Below, piece by piece: positions 9,121 through 17,565 of a stretch of DNA of 64,000 nucleotides (the stretch's first letter is position 1; each line of letters begins with the position of its first letter). Source of the DNA: Chitinophaga japonensis (GTDB lineage: Bacteria > Bacteroidota > Bacteroidia > Chitinophagales > Chitinophagaceae); assembly GCF_007830125.1 (NCBI RefSeq), contig NZ_VLLG01000004.1, positions 918,326 through 982,325 on the forward strand, written 5' to 3'. The notes beneath the pieces were generated by a model. The model ran no database searches, was not told the origin of the DNA, and worked only from the letters and a program-made list of their open reading frames with translations. The position numbers and the translations under genes were made by a program.

Positions 9121-9282
9121 AATTAATAATTAAAAATTAATAATTAATAATCATTACACAAACGTAACAATAGTATGCTGTGTAACGATTACTAACTTAT
9201 TTATTACATGATAATCATTACACTGATGCCGCACGAACCACCTATGCAACGATTATTAATTGTTAATTATTCATTATTAATT
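9121..9282. repeat. 162-bp inverted-repeat element with four evenly spaced motifs, between rhaEW and rhaI
   Basis: Outer arms 9121-9150 and 9253-9282 are AT-rich (aattaataa units) and match 27 of 30 as inverted copies. Inside are four 12-base motifs in alternating orientation, starting exactly 32 bases apart: taatcattacac at 9148 and 9212, and its near-complement gtgtaacgatta (9180) or atgcaacgatta (9244). The element is symmetric about 9201.5, but the spacer sequences are not conserved. It could be a MITE-like repeat or a phased operator array. Confidence 0.7.
9159..9166 (-). promoter_or_regulatory. Candidate -7 element for an internal rhaI promoter
   Basis: On the minus strand this reads TACGTTTG, an exact TAnnTTTG match about 46 bases before the rhaI start. 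The usual TTTG about 19 bases further upstream is absent. The first 12-base motif (9148-9159) touches it and the second (9180-9191) covers the -33 position, which suggests regulator dependence. Confidence 0.35.
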
Positions 9283-11401
9283 ACCTCACGAATGCTGTGG
9301 CCACGCCGCCGTCCACGTTCAGCACGTTGCCGGTGGATTTATTGAGCAGACCTCCTACAAACACGAAGCAGGCGCTGGCAATATCTTCCGGCAGGATCAC
9401 CTCGTTCAGCAGGGTGCGTTTGGCGTAGAATGCCGGCAGTTCCTCCACCTTGATGCCGTAGGCTTTGGCGCGGCCTTCGGCCCAGGCGCCTTCCCATATC
9501 TTGCTGTCGGCGATCACGGCATCAGGATTGATCACGTTCACGCGGATACGGTCCTTGCCCAGCTCCGCGGCATTCAGGCGGCTCAGGTGCAACTGCGCAG
9601 CCTTGGCGGAGCCATAGCCGGCGTTATTGGGACCAGACATCAGGGCGTTCTTGCTCACGATATTCAGCACATCGCCGCCCATGTCCTGCTTGCGCATGAT
9701 GTTCACCCCTTCCTGTGTAACGAGGAACTGGCCCTTTACCAGCACATCATACAGCAGGTCCCAGTCCTTTTCCGTATGCTCCTCTATGGGCTTGGAAATA
9801 GACAGCCCGGCGCAGTTCACCACCAGGTCTACCCCGCCAAAGGCCAGGGCAGCGGTCTTAAAGGCATTGCGGATATCCCCGCTGCTGGTCACGTCCAGCA
9901 GGGCCGTGGTGAACACATCGGCACTGTAGCTTTTGCCAAAGTCCGCTTTGGCGGCTTCCAGGCGGCCGGCGTCATTGTCATTGATCACTACGCAGGCGCC
10001 TTCGTCCGCAAATTTTTTGGCGATGGCCTTACCGATACCGCCGGCGCTGCCGGTAATGAGGGCTACCCTCCCGGAGAGCGCCTTGGGCCTGGGCATGCGC
10101 TGCAGCTTGGCTTCTTCCAGCAGCCAGTATTCAATGTTGAACGCCTCCTGCCGGGGCAGGGAAGTGTATTCCGAAACGGCCTCCGCTCCTTTCATCACAT
10201 TAATGGCATTGATGTAGAATTCCGCCGCCACGCGGGCCGTTTGCTTATCCTTGGAGAAGGTGAACATACCGATGCCCGGGTACAGGATCACCACCGGGTT
10301 GGGGTCACGCATGGCGGGCGAGTCAGGATGCTTGCAGGTATTGTAGTAATCCGCGTACATTTTACGGTAGGCCTCGAACTGCGGGGCCAGCTTTTCCTTC
10401 AGTGCGGCCGGGTCTGTGAGGTCTGCTTCCGGCTGCAGGTCCAGCACCAGCGGGCTGATCTTGGTACGCAGGAAGTGGTCGGGACAACTGGTGCCCATGG
10501 GCGCCAGGCGGTCCAGGTCATTGGAGTTGATGAAGTCCAGCACACGGTCGTCGTCCGTAAAATGGCCTACCATCCGGGTATGGGCAGAGCAAAGGCCGCG
10601 CAGCACCGGGGCCAGCGCAGCCGCCTGCTGCAGGCGCGTTTCCGCGGGGGCTGCCTGTAGTCGGGCGCCACCAAACACCGGCCGTTTTTTGCCATAATTA
10701 TCTTCGAGGTAAGCGGCGCAACGCTCTATTACTTCCAGGGTGTTGATATAGCTTTCATAGGCGGTATTCCCCCAGGTAAACAGGCCGTGGGAGCCCAGCA
10801 TAATACCTTTGATGCCGGGATTGTCCTGCAGGCACTGGCGCAATTTCAGGCCCAGGTCAAAACCGGGGCGCTGCCATTCCACCCAGCCGATGGCGCCGTT
10901 GAACAGCTCCTGCGTAATGCGCTTGCCGTCCTTTGCCGCCGCAATGGCAATGGCCGCATCGGGGTGCAGGTGATCAATATGCCTGAACGGCAGGAAGCCA
11001 TGGAGGGGCGTATCAATAGAGGGCGCTTTGGAGCTGAGGTCAAAAATGCAATGGTTGAACAGCTCCACCATTTCATCTTCATGCTCAATACCGCGATAGA
11101 TATTTTCAAGGCTGCGCAGGCGCTCCACGTATAGGGCTGCCAGTCCGCTTTTTTTCAGGGTGCCCAGGTCGCCGCCGGAACCTTTTACCCACATCACTTC
11201 CGTTTGCTTCCCGGTAAGCGGATCGGCGGCCATCACCTTGCAGGAGGTGTTGCCGCCGCCGTAGTTGGTGAGGCGCAGATCGGCGCCCAGCAGGTTGGAC
11301 CGGTATATCAGCAACGCCACTTCATCGCCGGCCAGCGATGCCGCTTTTGCCTCATCCCATAAATAACTTACATGCCTGAAATTTGTTGATGCTGAAACCA
11401 T
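9281..11401 (-). CDS. rhaEW: Bifunctional rhamnulose-1-phosphate aldolase / L-lactaldehyde dehydrogenase
   Basis: 706 residues with two fused enzymes. Residues 1 to about 430 are a class II aldolase/adducin domain (NYGGGNTSCKV, HIDHLHPDAAIAIAAA, MLGSHGLFTWG), which splits rhamnulose-1-phosphate into DHAP and L-lactaldehyde. Residues from about 440 are a short-chain dehydrogenase (ALITGSAGGIGKAIAKKF for NAD; NAGYGSAKAAQ with the YxxxK pair), which oxidises lactaldehyde to lactate. The architecture matches the YuxG/RhaEW family found in Bacillus and Bacteroidota. Fusion keeps the reactive aldehyde local. The stop overlaps the flanking repeat. It starts 18 bases after rhaT. Confidence 0.95.
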   Translation of the reverse strand: MVSASTNFRHVSYLWDEAKAASLAGDEVALLIYRSNLLGADLRLTNYGGGNTSCKVMAADPLTGKQTEVMWVKGSGGDLGTLKKSGLAALYVERLRSLENIYRGIEHEDEMVELFNHCIFDLSSKAPSIDTPLHGFLPFRHIDHLHPDAAIAIAAAKDGKRITQELFNGAIGWVEWQRPGFDLGLKLRQCLQDNPGIKGIMLGSHGLFTWGNTAYESYINTLEVIERCAAYLEDNYGKKRPVFGGARLQAAPAETRLQQAAALAPVLRGLCSAHTRMVGHFTDDDRVLDFINSNDLDRLAPMGTSCPDHFLRTKISPLVLDLQPEADLTDPAALKEKLAPQFEAYRKMYADYYNTCKHPDSPAMRDPNPVVILYPGIGMFTFSKDKQTARVAAEFYINAINVMKGAEAVSEYTSLPRQEAFNIEYWLLEEAKLQRMPRPKALSGRVALITGSAGGIGKAIAKKFADEGACVVINDNDAGRLEAAKADFGKSYSADVFTTALLDVTSSGDIRNAFKTAALAFGGVDLVVNCAGLSISKPIEEHTEKDWDLLYDVLVKGQFLVTQEGVNIMRKQDMGGDVLNIVSKNALMSGPNNAGYGSAKAAQLHLSRLNAAELGKDRIRVNVINPDAVIADSKIWEGAWAEGRAKAYGIKVEELPAFYAKRTLLNEVILPEDIASACFVFVGGLLNKSTGNVLNVDGGVATAFVR

Positions 11402-11402
11402 A

Positions 11403-11433
11403 TTTTTAATTCTTAATTATTAATTATTAATTG
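11403..11433. repeat. TTAATTATTAATTATTAATT repeat at the rhaT-rhaEW junction
   Basis: This AT-rich repeat is a further copy of the arm found at 9121-9150. It fills the 18-base gap between rhaEW and rhaT and runs into rhaT, where it encodes the last residues (NSINN). Confidence 0.6.
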
Positions 11434-12481
11434 AATTGCCAAACCCTACCAATAACACAGACGCCATAATAGTGAGGATACCCAGCACGATCGTGACATA
11501 TGTTTTCCTGCTCACGCCCTTCCATTCCCGCAGGGTAATGCCCCAGAGGCTGGACACCATGATGATGAACGCCATGTGCAGTATCCAGGAGCTGGCGCCG
11601 TTTCCCAGCTTGCTCTCCCCCATGCCGTAAAAGAAGAACTGCAGGAACCAGGTGGTGCCGGCAATGGCGGCAAAGAGATAATTGCTGGCCAGCGGCGTGG
11701 CCTTGTTGGTATAATCGCCAAAGGTCTTATTGCGCGCATTCAGCAACATGCACCAGCACAGGTTGGTGGTAAGCCCGCCCCATAACAATACCACGAAGAT
11801 CACATTATTCTGGAACAGGGGATTGCTGCCCTGCTGCACGGCTATTTCCGCCATGGGCTTGCCGGCCTCGATCCCAAAATTGAAGCAGGCGCTCAGTATG
11901 CCCGACACCGTAGCTACCACCAGCCCTTTGCGTAAATTGAACTCCTGTATACTGGCTTTCTTTTGCTCTTCAGGCAGCTCGTTTTCCTTCATCACGCCGG
12001 CCTTGCCGCAAATAGCAATGCCGGCCAGGCATACCACCACGCCTGCCAGCACCAGCAGCCCGCCGGTGCTTTGCAACATGGAGGTGAACGTCTCCCCCTG
12101 CGCGCCATTGGAGAACAGGTCGCGGTAAATGGGCGGTATCAGGGAGCCGAATGCGGAGGTATAGCCCAGGGCTACGGACATGCCCAGCGACAGGCCGAGG
12201 TAGCGCATGGCCAGCCCAAAGGTGAGCCCGCCGATGCCCCACAGCACCCCCATAAAATAGGTCCAGAAAATCGTAAGTCCATCCGTATTGGCAATAATGG
12301 CCAGGAAATCCGGCACGGTGATCCAGGCAGCCAGGAAGGGCACGATCAGCCAGGAAAAAAAGCCGCCTACGATCCAGTAACTTTCCCAGGCCCAGTTCCT
12401 TACTTTCTTAAAGGGAATATAAAAACTGCCGGAGGCAAACCCGCCGACAAAATGGAAGAAAACACCTAAAATAGCTTGCAT
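11420..12481 (-). CDS. rhaT: L-rhamnose/proton symporter RhaT
   Basis: Inner-membrane transporter of the drug/metabolite transporter superfamily, about 353 residues and ten hydrophobic segments. FHFVGGFASGSFYIPFKKV near the N-terminus, LWGIGGLTFGLAMRYLGLS and the WFLQFFFYGMG stretch match E. coli RhaT closely as I remember it. The frame is open back to an ATG at 12532, but the family begins at the ATG at 12481 (MQAILGVFF), which I chose. It is the first gene of the rhamnose operon. The C-terminal NSINN is encoded by a repeat that continues into the intergenic region. Confidence 0.94.
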   Translation of the reverse strand: MQAILGVFFHFVGGFASGSFYIPFKKVRNWAWESYWIVGGFFSWLIVPFLAAWITVPDFLAIIANTDGLTIFWTYFMGVLWGIGGLTFGLAMRYLGLSLGMSVALGYTSAFGSLIPPIYRDLFSNGAQGETFTSMLQSTGGLLVLAGVVVCLAGIAICGKAGVMKENELPEEQKKASIQEFNLRKGLVVATVSGILSACFNFGIEAGKPMAEIAVQQGSNPLFQNNVIFVVLLWGGLTTNLCWCMLLNARNKTFGDYTNKATPLASNYLFAAIAGTTWFLQFFFYGMGESKLGNGASSWILHMAFIIMVSSLWGITLREWKGVSRKTYVTIVLGILTIMASVLLVGFGNSINN

Positions 12482-12549
12482 AAATGTGGAATTATCTTTT
12501 ATATCAGTTATATGAAGGAATACGGAATGCATCCTGTAGCTGAATGCTC

Positions 12550-12557
12550 CAAAAATA
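12550..12557 (-). promoter_or_regulatory. Candidate -7 promoter element upstream of rhaT
   Basis: The minus strand reads TATTTTTG, an exact TAnnTTTG match, about 70 bases before the rhaT start. No well-placed TTTG is seen at the -33 position (only a TTTC four bases too close), which would fit an activator-dependent promoter. Confidence 0.35.
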
Positions 12558-12605
12558 ACAAATGGGGAACGTGAAACTGTCCTATACCTACCTAGTAGAT
12601 AAATC

Positions 12606-13616
12606 CTACATCATACAGTCCGCCAGCAATTCATATGAGCGCAGGCGGTCTGCAAAGCTGTCCGCAATGGTGGCCACCACGATCTCTTCTACTCCATAAT
12701 CTGCGGCCAGTTGCAGCAACTGCTCTTTTACCTGCGGAGGCGTACCGGTCACCATGCGGCCGCGGTTACGCAGCACCCGCTCCCACTCCCCTTCCGAATA
12801 CTGGTAGTCCTTGATGTCGTCGTAGGAAAAGGCGAGGTCCGCCTGGCCTTTCTCGAAGCTCAGGAGGCGGTAGTCCATGACAGCCTGGAGCTGCTGCGCT
12901 TTTTCTTCGGTATCTGCGCAAAAAACGAATATGCCCACGTTGGCCACCGGCTCCTGCAGCCAGGGTGAGGGATGGAAGCGCTCGCGGTAAGTGGCCACTG
13001 CTTTGGGCCCGCCCACCGGGTAAATGAAATGCGCAAAGGAAAGCGCCATGCCGTAATGGGCGGCCAGCAGACCGCTTTCCCCGCTGGAGGTCAGTATCCA
13101 GAGGTCCGGCTTGGTATCGATGTGCGGGGTAGCCTTTACTTTTTCGTGTACGGACCCGGAATTGGCGGCTTCAGAAAGGTAGGCCTGCAGATCCGCCAGT
13201 TGCTGCACAAATTCCCGGGGATCAAAAGTATTGGATGGATTGAGCAGGTGGGCCGTAATGCGGTCCCCGCCGGGCGCGCGGCCAATGCCGAGGTCTATGC
13301 GGCCGGGATAGAGCGCTTCCAGCAGGCGGAAGTTCTCCGCTACTTTTAATGTGCTGTGGTTGGGCAGCATGACGCCGCCGGAGCCTACGCGGATACGCTG
13401 CGTTTCACCGGCCAGGCGGGCAATGAGCACTTCCGGCGCCGAACCGGCCAGCGATTGCGTGTTATGATGTTCTGACAGCCAGTAGCGGGTATATCCCAGG
13501 CGGTCTGCCAGCTTTGCCAGTTGAATGCTTTCCTGCAGCGCCTCTACGGCATTGCTGCCCTTGCGGATGGGAGACTGGTCCAGTACGCTGAGTCTTAATT
13601 TGGTATTCCGTGCCAT
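12606..13616 (-). CDS. LLM-class flavin-dependent oxidoreductase (luciferase-like)
   Basis: 336 residues with the bacterial-luciferase-like TIM barrel. LSVLDQSPIRKGSNAVEALQ at the N-terminus, YTRYWLSEHHN, RIRVGSGGVMLPNHS and RIDLGIGRAPGG are the usual blocks of the single-domain YhbW/MsnO8-like subgroup. It probably uses reduced FMN, but the substrate is unknown. It lies 124 bases upstream of rhaT on the same strand and 54 bases after the helicase gene. There is no obvious role for it in rhamnose metabolism, so I treat it as an independent gene. Confidence 0.88.
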   Translation of the reverse strand: MARNTKLRLSVLDQSPIRKGSNAVEALQESIQLAKLADRLGYTRYWLSEHHNTQSLAGSAPEVLIARLAGETQRIRVGSGGVMLPNHSTLKVAENFRLLEALYPGRIDLGIGRAPGGDRITAHLLNPSNTFDPREFVQQLADLQAYLSEAANSGSVHEKVKATPHIDTKPDLWILTSSGESGLLAAHYGMALSFAHFIYPVGGPKAVATYRERFHPSPWLQEPVANVGIFVFCADTEEKAQQLQAVMDYRLLSFEKGQADLAFSYDDIKDYQYSEGEWERVLRNRGRMVTGTPPQVKEQLLQLAADYGVEEIVVATIADSFADRLRSYELLADCMM

Positions 13617-13670
13617 AAATCATTCGGTCTGTTTAGGCAACGGTTGTAGGCTGGATAATTAGTAAAGTTA

Positions 13671-15860
13671 CTATTCTTTCGCCAATCTGCAATATCCCTG
13701 CACCGCCCGTATCTCGGCATAGGTCACGATATCGCCTAAACGCTGTTTGATAGGACCGGTGGCGGTCAGCCCCAGCTCGGACACCAGGGGCAGGATACGG
13801 TCCACTTTTTCTTTGGGCACAAACCGCTCCAGCTCCAGCTCACCGGCGCCCACGCACTGGGCCAGGTGGCTTTCGATGGTGCTGGCGGCCAACTGGCGCA
13901 GGCCGGCGATTTCGGTGACGGACTTGCCCTCCAGGTACAGCTCCAGGCTGCCCCGGCGGCTGCTGCCAGCCTCCTGTTTCTGCTTCGCCGGTTTGGCGGG
14001 AGGCGCGCTGCGCTGCAGTGTGTAATCCATCAACCCTTCATGAAAGTATTGTTCCCCGTAAGCGGCCTGCCATACCTGTTGCAATTTGTTCCACAAAGTG
14101 GCTTCCAGGGTTTCCAACTGGGCCAGGTACTTGCGCTGCCGGGCGCCTTTCACGGCGGCCTTGTGCTCCTGCAGGGGCTTTATCAGCTCTTCGTAGAGGG
14201 AGCGGGTAAAATAGCCGATGGCTTTGTGCAGGCGCTCCTGCAAAGGGGCGATATCGTCTGTTTCCACCACCGTGTCCAGTATGCTGCGTAACTGCGGCCG
14301 GAACTTCTGCGCTACCTGCTGCTGTTGCGCCGCGTTTTCCTGCAGCAGGCGGCTCAGGGCCTGCGCCGCTTCCATGTCCGGCAGCTTTTTGGCGGCCAGC
14401 CAGGCGGCGTGCTCCTGCAGGGCGGCCAGCAATTTCTGCCAACTGAACACCTGCACCAGGCGGTTGGCCCAGAATACGCGCTTTTCCTTATCCAGCAGGT
14501 GCTGCAGCTCGTTGGCCGCATTTTCCCGGGCGGCAAAGGCCGTTACCTGCTCATCGTTCCGGATAGCGGAGGGGTGAATGCGGGAATGCAGCACCAGCCC
14601 GTCCAGCGAAGTGCAGCGGCTCAGGGCCACGTACACCTGCCCGGGCGCAAAGGCGCTGCCGGCGTCTATGATGGCCCTTTCAAAGGTCAGCCCCTGGCTT
14701 TTGTGGATGGTAATGGCCCAGGCCAGGCGCACCGGGTATTGGGTAAAGCTGCCCAGCTCCTCCTCTTCAATACGGTTTTCAGCTTTATTGAACGTGTAAC
14801 GGATATTGCGCCATTTCTCTTTCTCCAGTTGCAGGTCCTCTTCGCTGCCCGCCAGGGTCACCATAATGCGGTCTTCTTCTATCGCCTTTACCGTGGCGAT
14901 CTTTCCGTTGTAATAGCGTTTCACTTCCGCCAGGTCGTTCTTGATGAACATCACCTGTGCGCCGGGCTTCAGTTGCAGCACCTGCTCCGTAGGCAGGGCC
15001 TTATCGCTGAAGTCGCCTTCTATAAGGCCTTCAAAGCGGTGCACCGGTCCCGGTACGGCAGCCAGGCGGGCGGCGTTGATCTCATCAGCCCTGCGGTTGT
15101 GGGTGGTGAGCACGATATAGGGAGCATCGCCACCGCTGAAGCCGGGCTGGTAGCGGCTGTTCAGCAGCTCCAGTTGTTCCGGCGTTACGCTGTTGCTGCG
15201 GATGCCGTTCAGCAGGTCAATGAACGTGGCCTCATTCTGCCGGTATATCTTTTTCAGCTCCACGTAGAGCGGCGGGGCCTGCTCCAGCACTTTGGCGTCG
15301 AAGAAGAAGATGCTGGCGTAATATTCCTTCAGCAACTGCCATTCCGCATCCGGCACTACCGGCGGCAGTTGGAAAAGATCGCCGATGAACAACACCTGCA
15401 CGCCGCCAAAGGGCAGCAGGGGCTGGTTCCTGAAATGACGCAGGATCGTGTCTATGGCATCCAGCGAGTCCGCGCGCACCATGCTCACCTCGTCGATAAT
15501 GAGCAGCTCCAGCTCGCGCAGCATGGCTTTCTTATCGTGGTTGAAACGGATGTTCCGGAACAGGGCATGCATGTCCACGCTGTTATCGTCCGCCTCTCCG
15601 AAACCGCGCCTGGCGCCGGGAATAAAGGGCCCGAAAGGCAACTGGAAAAAGGAATGCATGGTAACGCCACCGGCATTGATGGCCGCTACGCCCGTAGGCG
15701 CTATCACCACCGTGTTCTTCGCGGTATGCTCCTTAACGTACTTCAGGAAAGTGGTTTTCCCCGTGCCGGCCTTGCCGGTCAGAAAAATATGGCGGTTGGT
15801 TTGCTGAATGAAATCTGCCGCCAGTTGAAACATCGTATTGCTGCTGTCTGGTTGGGGCAT
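13671..15860 (-). CDS. PIF1-like helicase with C-terminal helix-turn-helix
   Basis: 729 residues from the ATG at 15860 (MPQPDSSNTMF); the frame extends 33 codons further upstream, but that stretch looks non-coding. Walker A is FLTGKAGTGKTTFLKYV and Walker B is LLIIDEVSMV. VRLAWAITIHKSQGLTFERA and YVALSRCTSLDGL are the UvrD_C_2-like motifs of PIF1/RecD-type helicases. After residue about 480 comes a charged helical region. The C-terminus holds a helix-turn-helix (LYLEGKSVTEIAGLRQLA) like those at the ends of RecQ-related helicases. It probably unwinds DNA in repair or replication fork processing. Confidence 0.9.
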   Translation of the reverse strand: MPQPDSSNTMFQLAADFIQQTNRHIFLTGKAGTGKTTFLKYVKEHTAKNTVVIAPTGVAAINAGGVTMHSFFQLPFGPFIPGARRGFGEADDNSVDMHALFRNIRFNHDKKAMLRELELLIIDEVSMVRADSLDAIDTILRHFRNQPLLPFGGVQVLFIGDLFQLPPVVPDAEWQLLKEYYASIFFFDAKVLEQAPPLYVELKKIYRQNEATFIDLLNGIRSNSVTPEQLELLNSRYQPGFSGGDAPYIVLTTHNRRADEINAARLAAVPGPVHRFEGLIEGDFSDKALPTEQVLQLKPGAQVMFIKNDLAEVKRYYNGKIATVKAIEEDRIMVTLAGSEEDLQLEKEKWRNIRYTFNKAENRIEEEELGSFTQYPVRLAWAITIHKSQGLTFERAIIDAGSAFAPGQVYVALSRCTSLDGLVLHSRIHPSAIRNDEQVTAFAARENAANELQHLLDKEKRVFWANRLVQVFSWQKLLAALQEHAAWLAAKKLPDMEAAQALSRLLQENAAQQQQVAQKFRPQLRSILDTVVETDDIAPLQERLHKAIGYFTRSLYEELIKPLQEHKAAVKGARQRKYLAQLETLEATLWNKLQQVWQAAYGEQYFHEGLMDYTLQRSAPPAKPAKQKQEAGSSRRGSLELYLEGKSVTEIAGLRQLAASTIESHLAQCVGAGELELERFVPKEKVDRILPLVSELGLTATGPIKQRLGDIVTYAEIRAVQGYCRLAKE

Positions 15861-16274
15861 AATTAAAATGTAAGGGGCGAAACTACTAAAAAATTTTATT
15901 CTTTCAGTAGCAGACAGCAAGTAGCCGGCCGTTAATGGCGGTATTGCAGCCATCAGCAACCAGCTACTACAGATCTGGAGTTACCAATTCACAGTGAAAT
16001 TGCCTGCAAATAAAGACAAGCGCAGCAAAGAAAATTATCCAAAAGGACATATTAACAGTGCAAAACGATCAGCGGCTTTTTGATGTTTGGCATGATTTTT
16101 TAAGTAACAGGCATAACTGTACCATAAATCATAGCAGAGCGCCTCTTGTAGCAGTCCATTTTTTCCCTTTATAGCCATTCAACCATACTTTATTGCTGTT
16201 TATTAACCTGCTGGTTTTTTTACCGTAAAAACCGGTGCTGACTTGTATTGTTCAAAAAATGCCAATGAAGGTTC
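15861..16274. other. Intergenic region between divergent helicase and AraC genes
   Basis: About 410 bases without a convincing gene. It must contain both promoters. I saw no TAnnTTTG element, terminator, repeat or RNA structure. Confidence 0.5.
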
Positions 16275-17321
16275 ATGAAGGATAAACAAAGTATAACTGT
16301 TCATTTTACGCCCGGCCCCATTGCAGCAATGCTGGAGCAGATAGCGGCCGGCTATGCGGCATCCGCCAGTATCCCTGTGAGAACGGAGCACAACTGTATC
16401 CCTGTTCCGAAAACATTAGGCAGCGGCTTTGTAGCCTGCCGGGAGCTTTTTGACGGCATGTACTGCCTGGTCTGCGATGTGAACTATCACCTGCCGGCGC
16501 TGGTAGTAAGACGGCCCTGTACGGACGAGCGTTACTACGTGCTGGGCTGCCGCTATGGCTACCCCCAGCCTTATTTTACGGACAGCGGTCCCCCGGGAGA
16601 GGATATGCGCATCAACAGCGACAGCATTTTCGTACATAGTTCCCAGTTAGGCAGCAGCCTCCTGTTCCCCGCCGGCCAAAGGCACCGCACCTTTACCATT
16701 ATTATTTCCCGCGAGTTTGCCCTGGAGGAGCTGCGCCTTATTGAGCATCCGCCCCGCCACCCGCTGGTGCAGGACTTCATAAACGACCACCCGTTCAGCA
16801 ACATCACGCCCCTGCCCCTGGTAGTACGGCATCATATGGACCAGGTGTTTGAACAGTTAGGCGCCGACCAACACGCGGACTTCATCCTCCGCACGTCAAT
16901 GGTGAGCGCCGCCTATTACCTGATGAACCAGTGGTATTATCATTGCTTTGCGGCAGGCACGCAGCAGCGGCCGTATTATCATACCAACCTGCATGACGTG
17001 CTGAAAGTAAAGGACCTGTATGTACGGGATTTTGAGAGCCCGCCGCTGACGGTGGAAGAGCTGGCCCGGATGTGCAACATGAGCGTTACGAAATTCAAAA
17101 GCGTGTTCAAGTCGCTGTTCGGCATGAGCTGTTACCAGTATTACCAGGCGCAACGCATGGAATATGCCCGCCAGTTACTCAGCCAGCAGCAGTACCCCGT
17201 AAAGGAGGTGGCCTATATGACCGGCTTCCAGAATACCGCCAATTTTACCCGTTCCTTCAAAAAAGCCTTCGACACATTGCCCCGCGATCTCCAGCGGGCA
17301 GCCCGGGAAAGAGCGCGTTAA
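16275..17321 (+). CDS. AraC-family transcriptional regulator
   Basis: 348 residues. The C-terminal 100 residues contain the two helix-turn-helix units of AraC proteins (LTVEELARMCNMSVTKFKSV and PVKEVAYMTGFQNTANFTRS). The N-terminal 240 residues show no motif I can name and probably bind a ligand or dimerise. There are no transmembrane segments, so it is cytoplasmic. A strong hairpin terminator follows the stop by a few bases, so the gene is monocistronic. Its targets are unknown; the rhamnose operon lies nearby but behind two unrelated genes. Confidence 0.9.
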   Translation: MKDKQSITVHFTPGPIAAMLEQIAAGYAASASIPVRTEHNCIPVPKTLGSGFVACRELFDGMYCLVCDVNYHLPALVVRRPCTDERYYVLGCRYGYPQPYFTDSGPPGEDMRINSDSIFVHSSQLGSSLLFPAGQRHRTFTIIISREFALEELRLIEHPPRHPLVQDFINDHPFSNITPLPLVVRHHMDQVFEQLGADQHADFILRTSMVSAAYYLMNQWYYHCFAAGTQQRPYYHTNLHDVLKVKDLYVRDFESPPLTVEELARMCNMSVTKFKSVFKSLFGMSCYQYYQAQRMEYARQLLSQQQYPVKEVAYMTGFQNTANFTRSFKKAFDTLPRDLQRAARERAR

Positions 17322-17328
17322 AAAATTC

Positions 17329-17352
17329 CGGGGGTAATGAATATTACCCCCG
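17329..17352 (+). terminator. Rho-independent terminator of the AraC gene
   Basis: A 10-bp perfect stem (cgggggtaat / attacccccg) with a gaat loop, followed by atacatttt. It starts 8 bases after the stop codon. Confidence 0.8.
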
Positions 17353-17565
17353 ATACATTTTCAGTTCTAACCTGTAATAACAATTAAACACTTGATAAAC
17401 TGTGTTGCTTGCTGCTGCAAAAGTAGGCTGCGGATTTTTACGCGGGTTAGCTATTCAGTCAGAAAAACAGTGCATTTGGGCAATTCACCGTGATGTGGGC
17501 ACTATCATCAACTGCCTAAAAATGTATAAATTAGCCCCGGCTGTAAAACACCCTAACCCGACACG

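Noticed and set aside
14325..15866. Long plus-strand open frame of 513 codons
   Set aside because: It lies antisense to the PIF1-like helicase, whose motifs are unmistakable, and its translation has no recognisable domain and a composition typical of a shadow frame.
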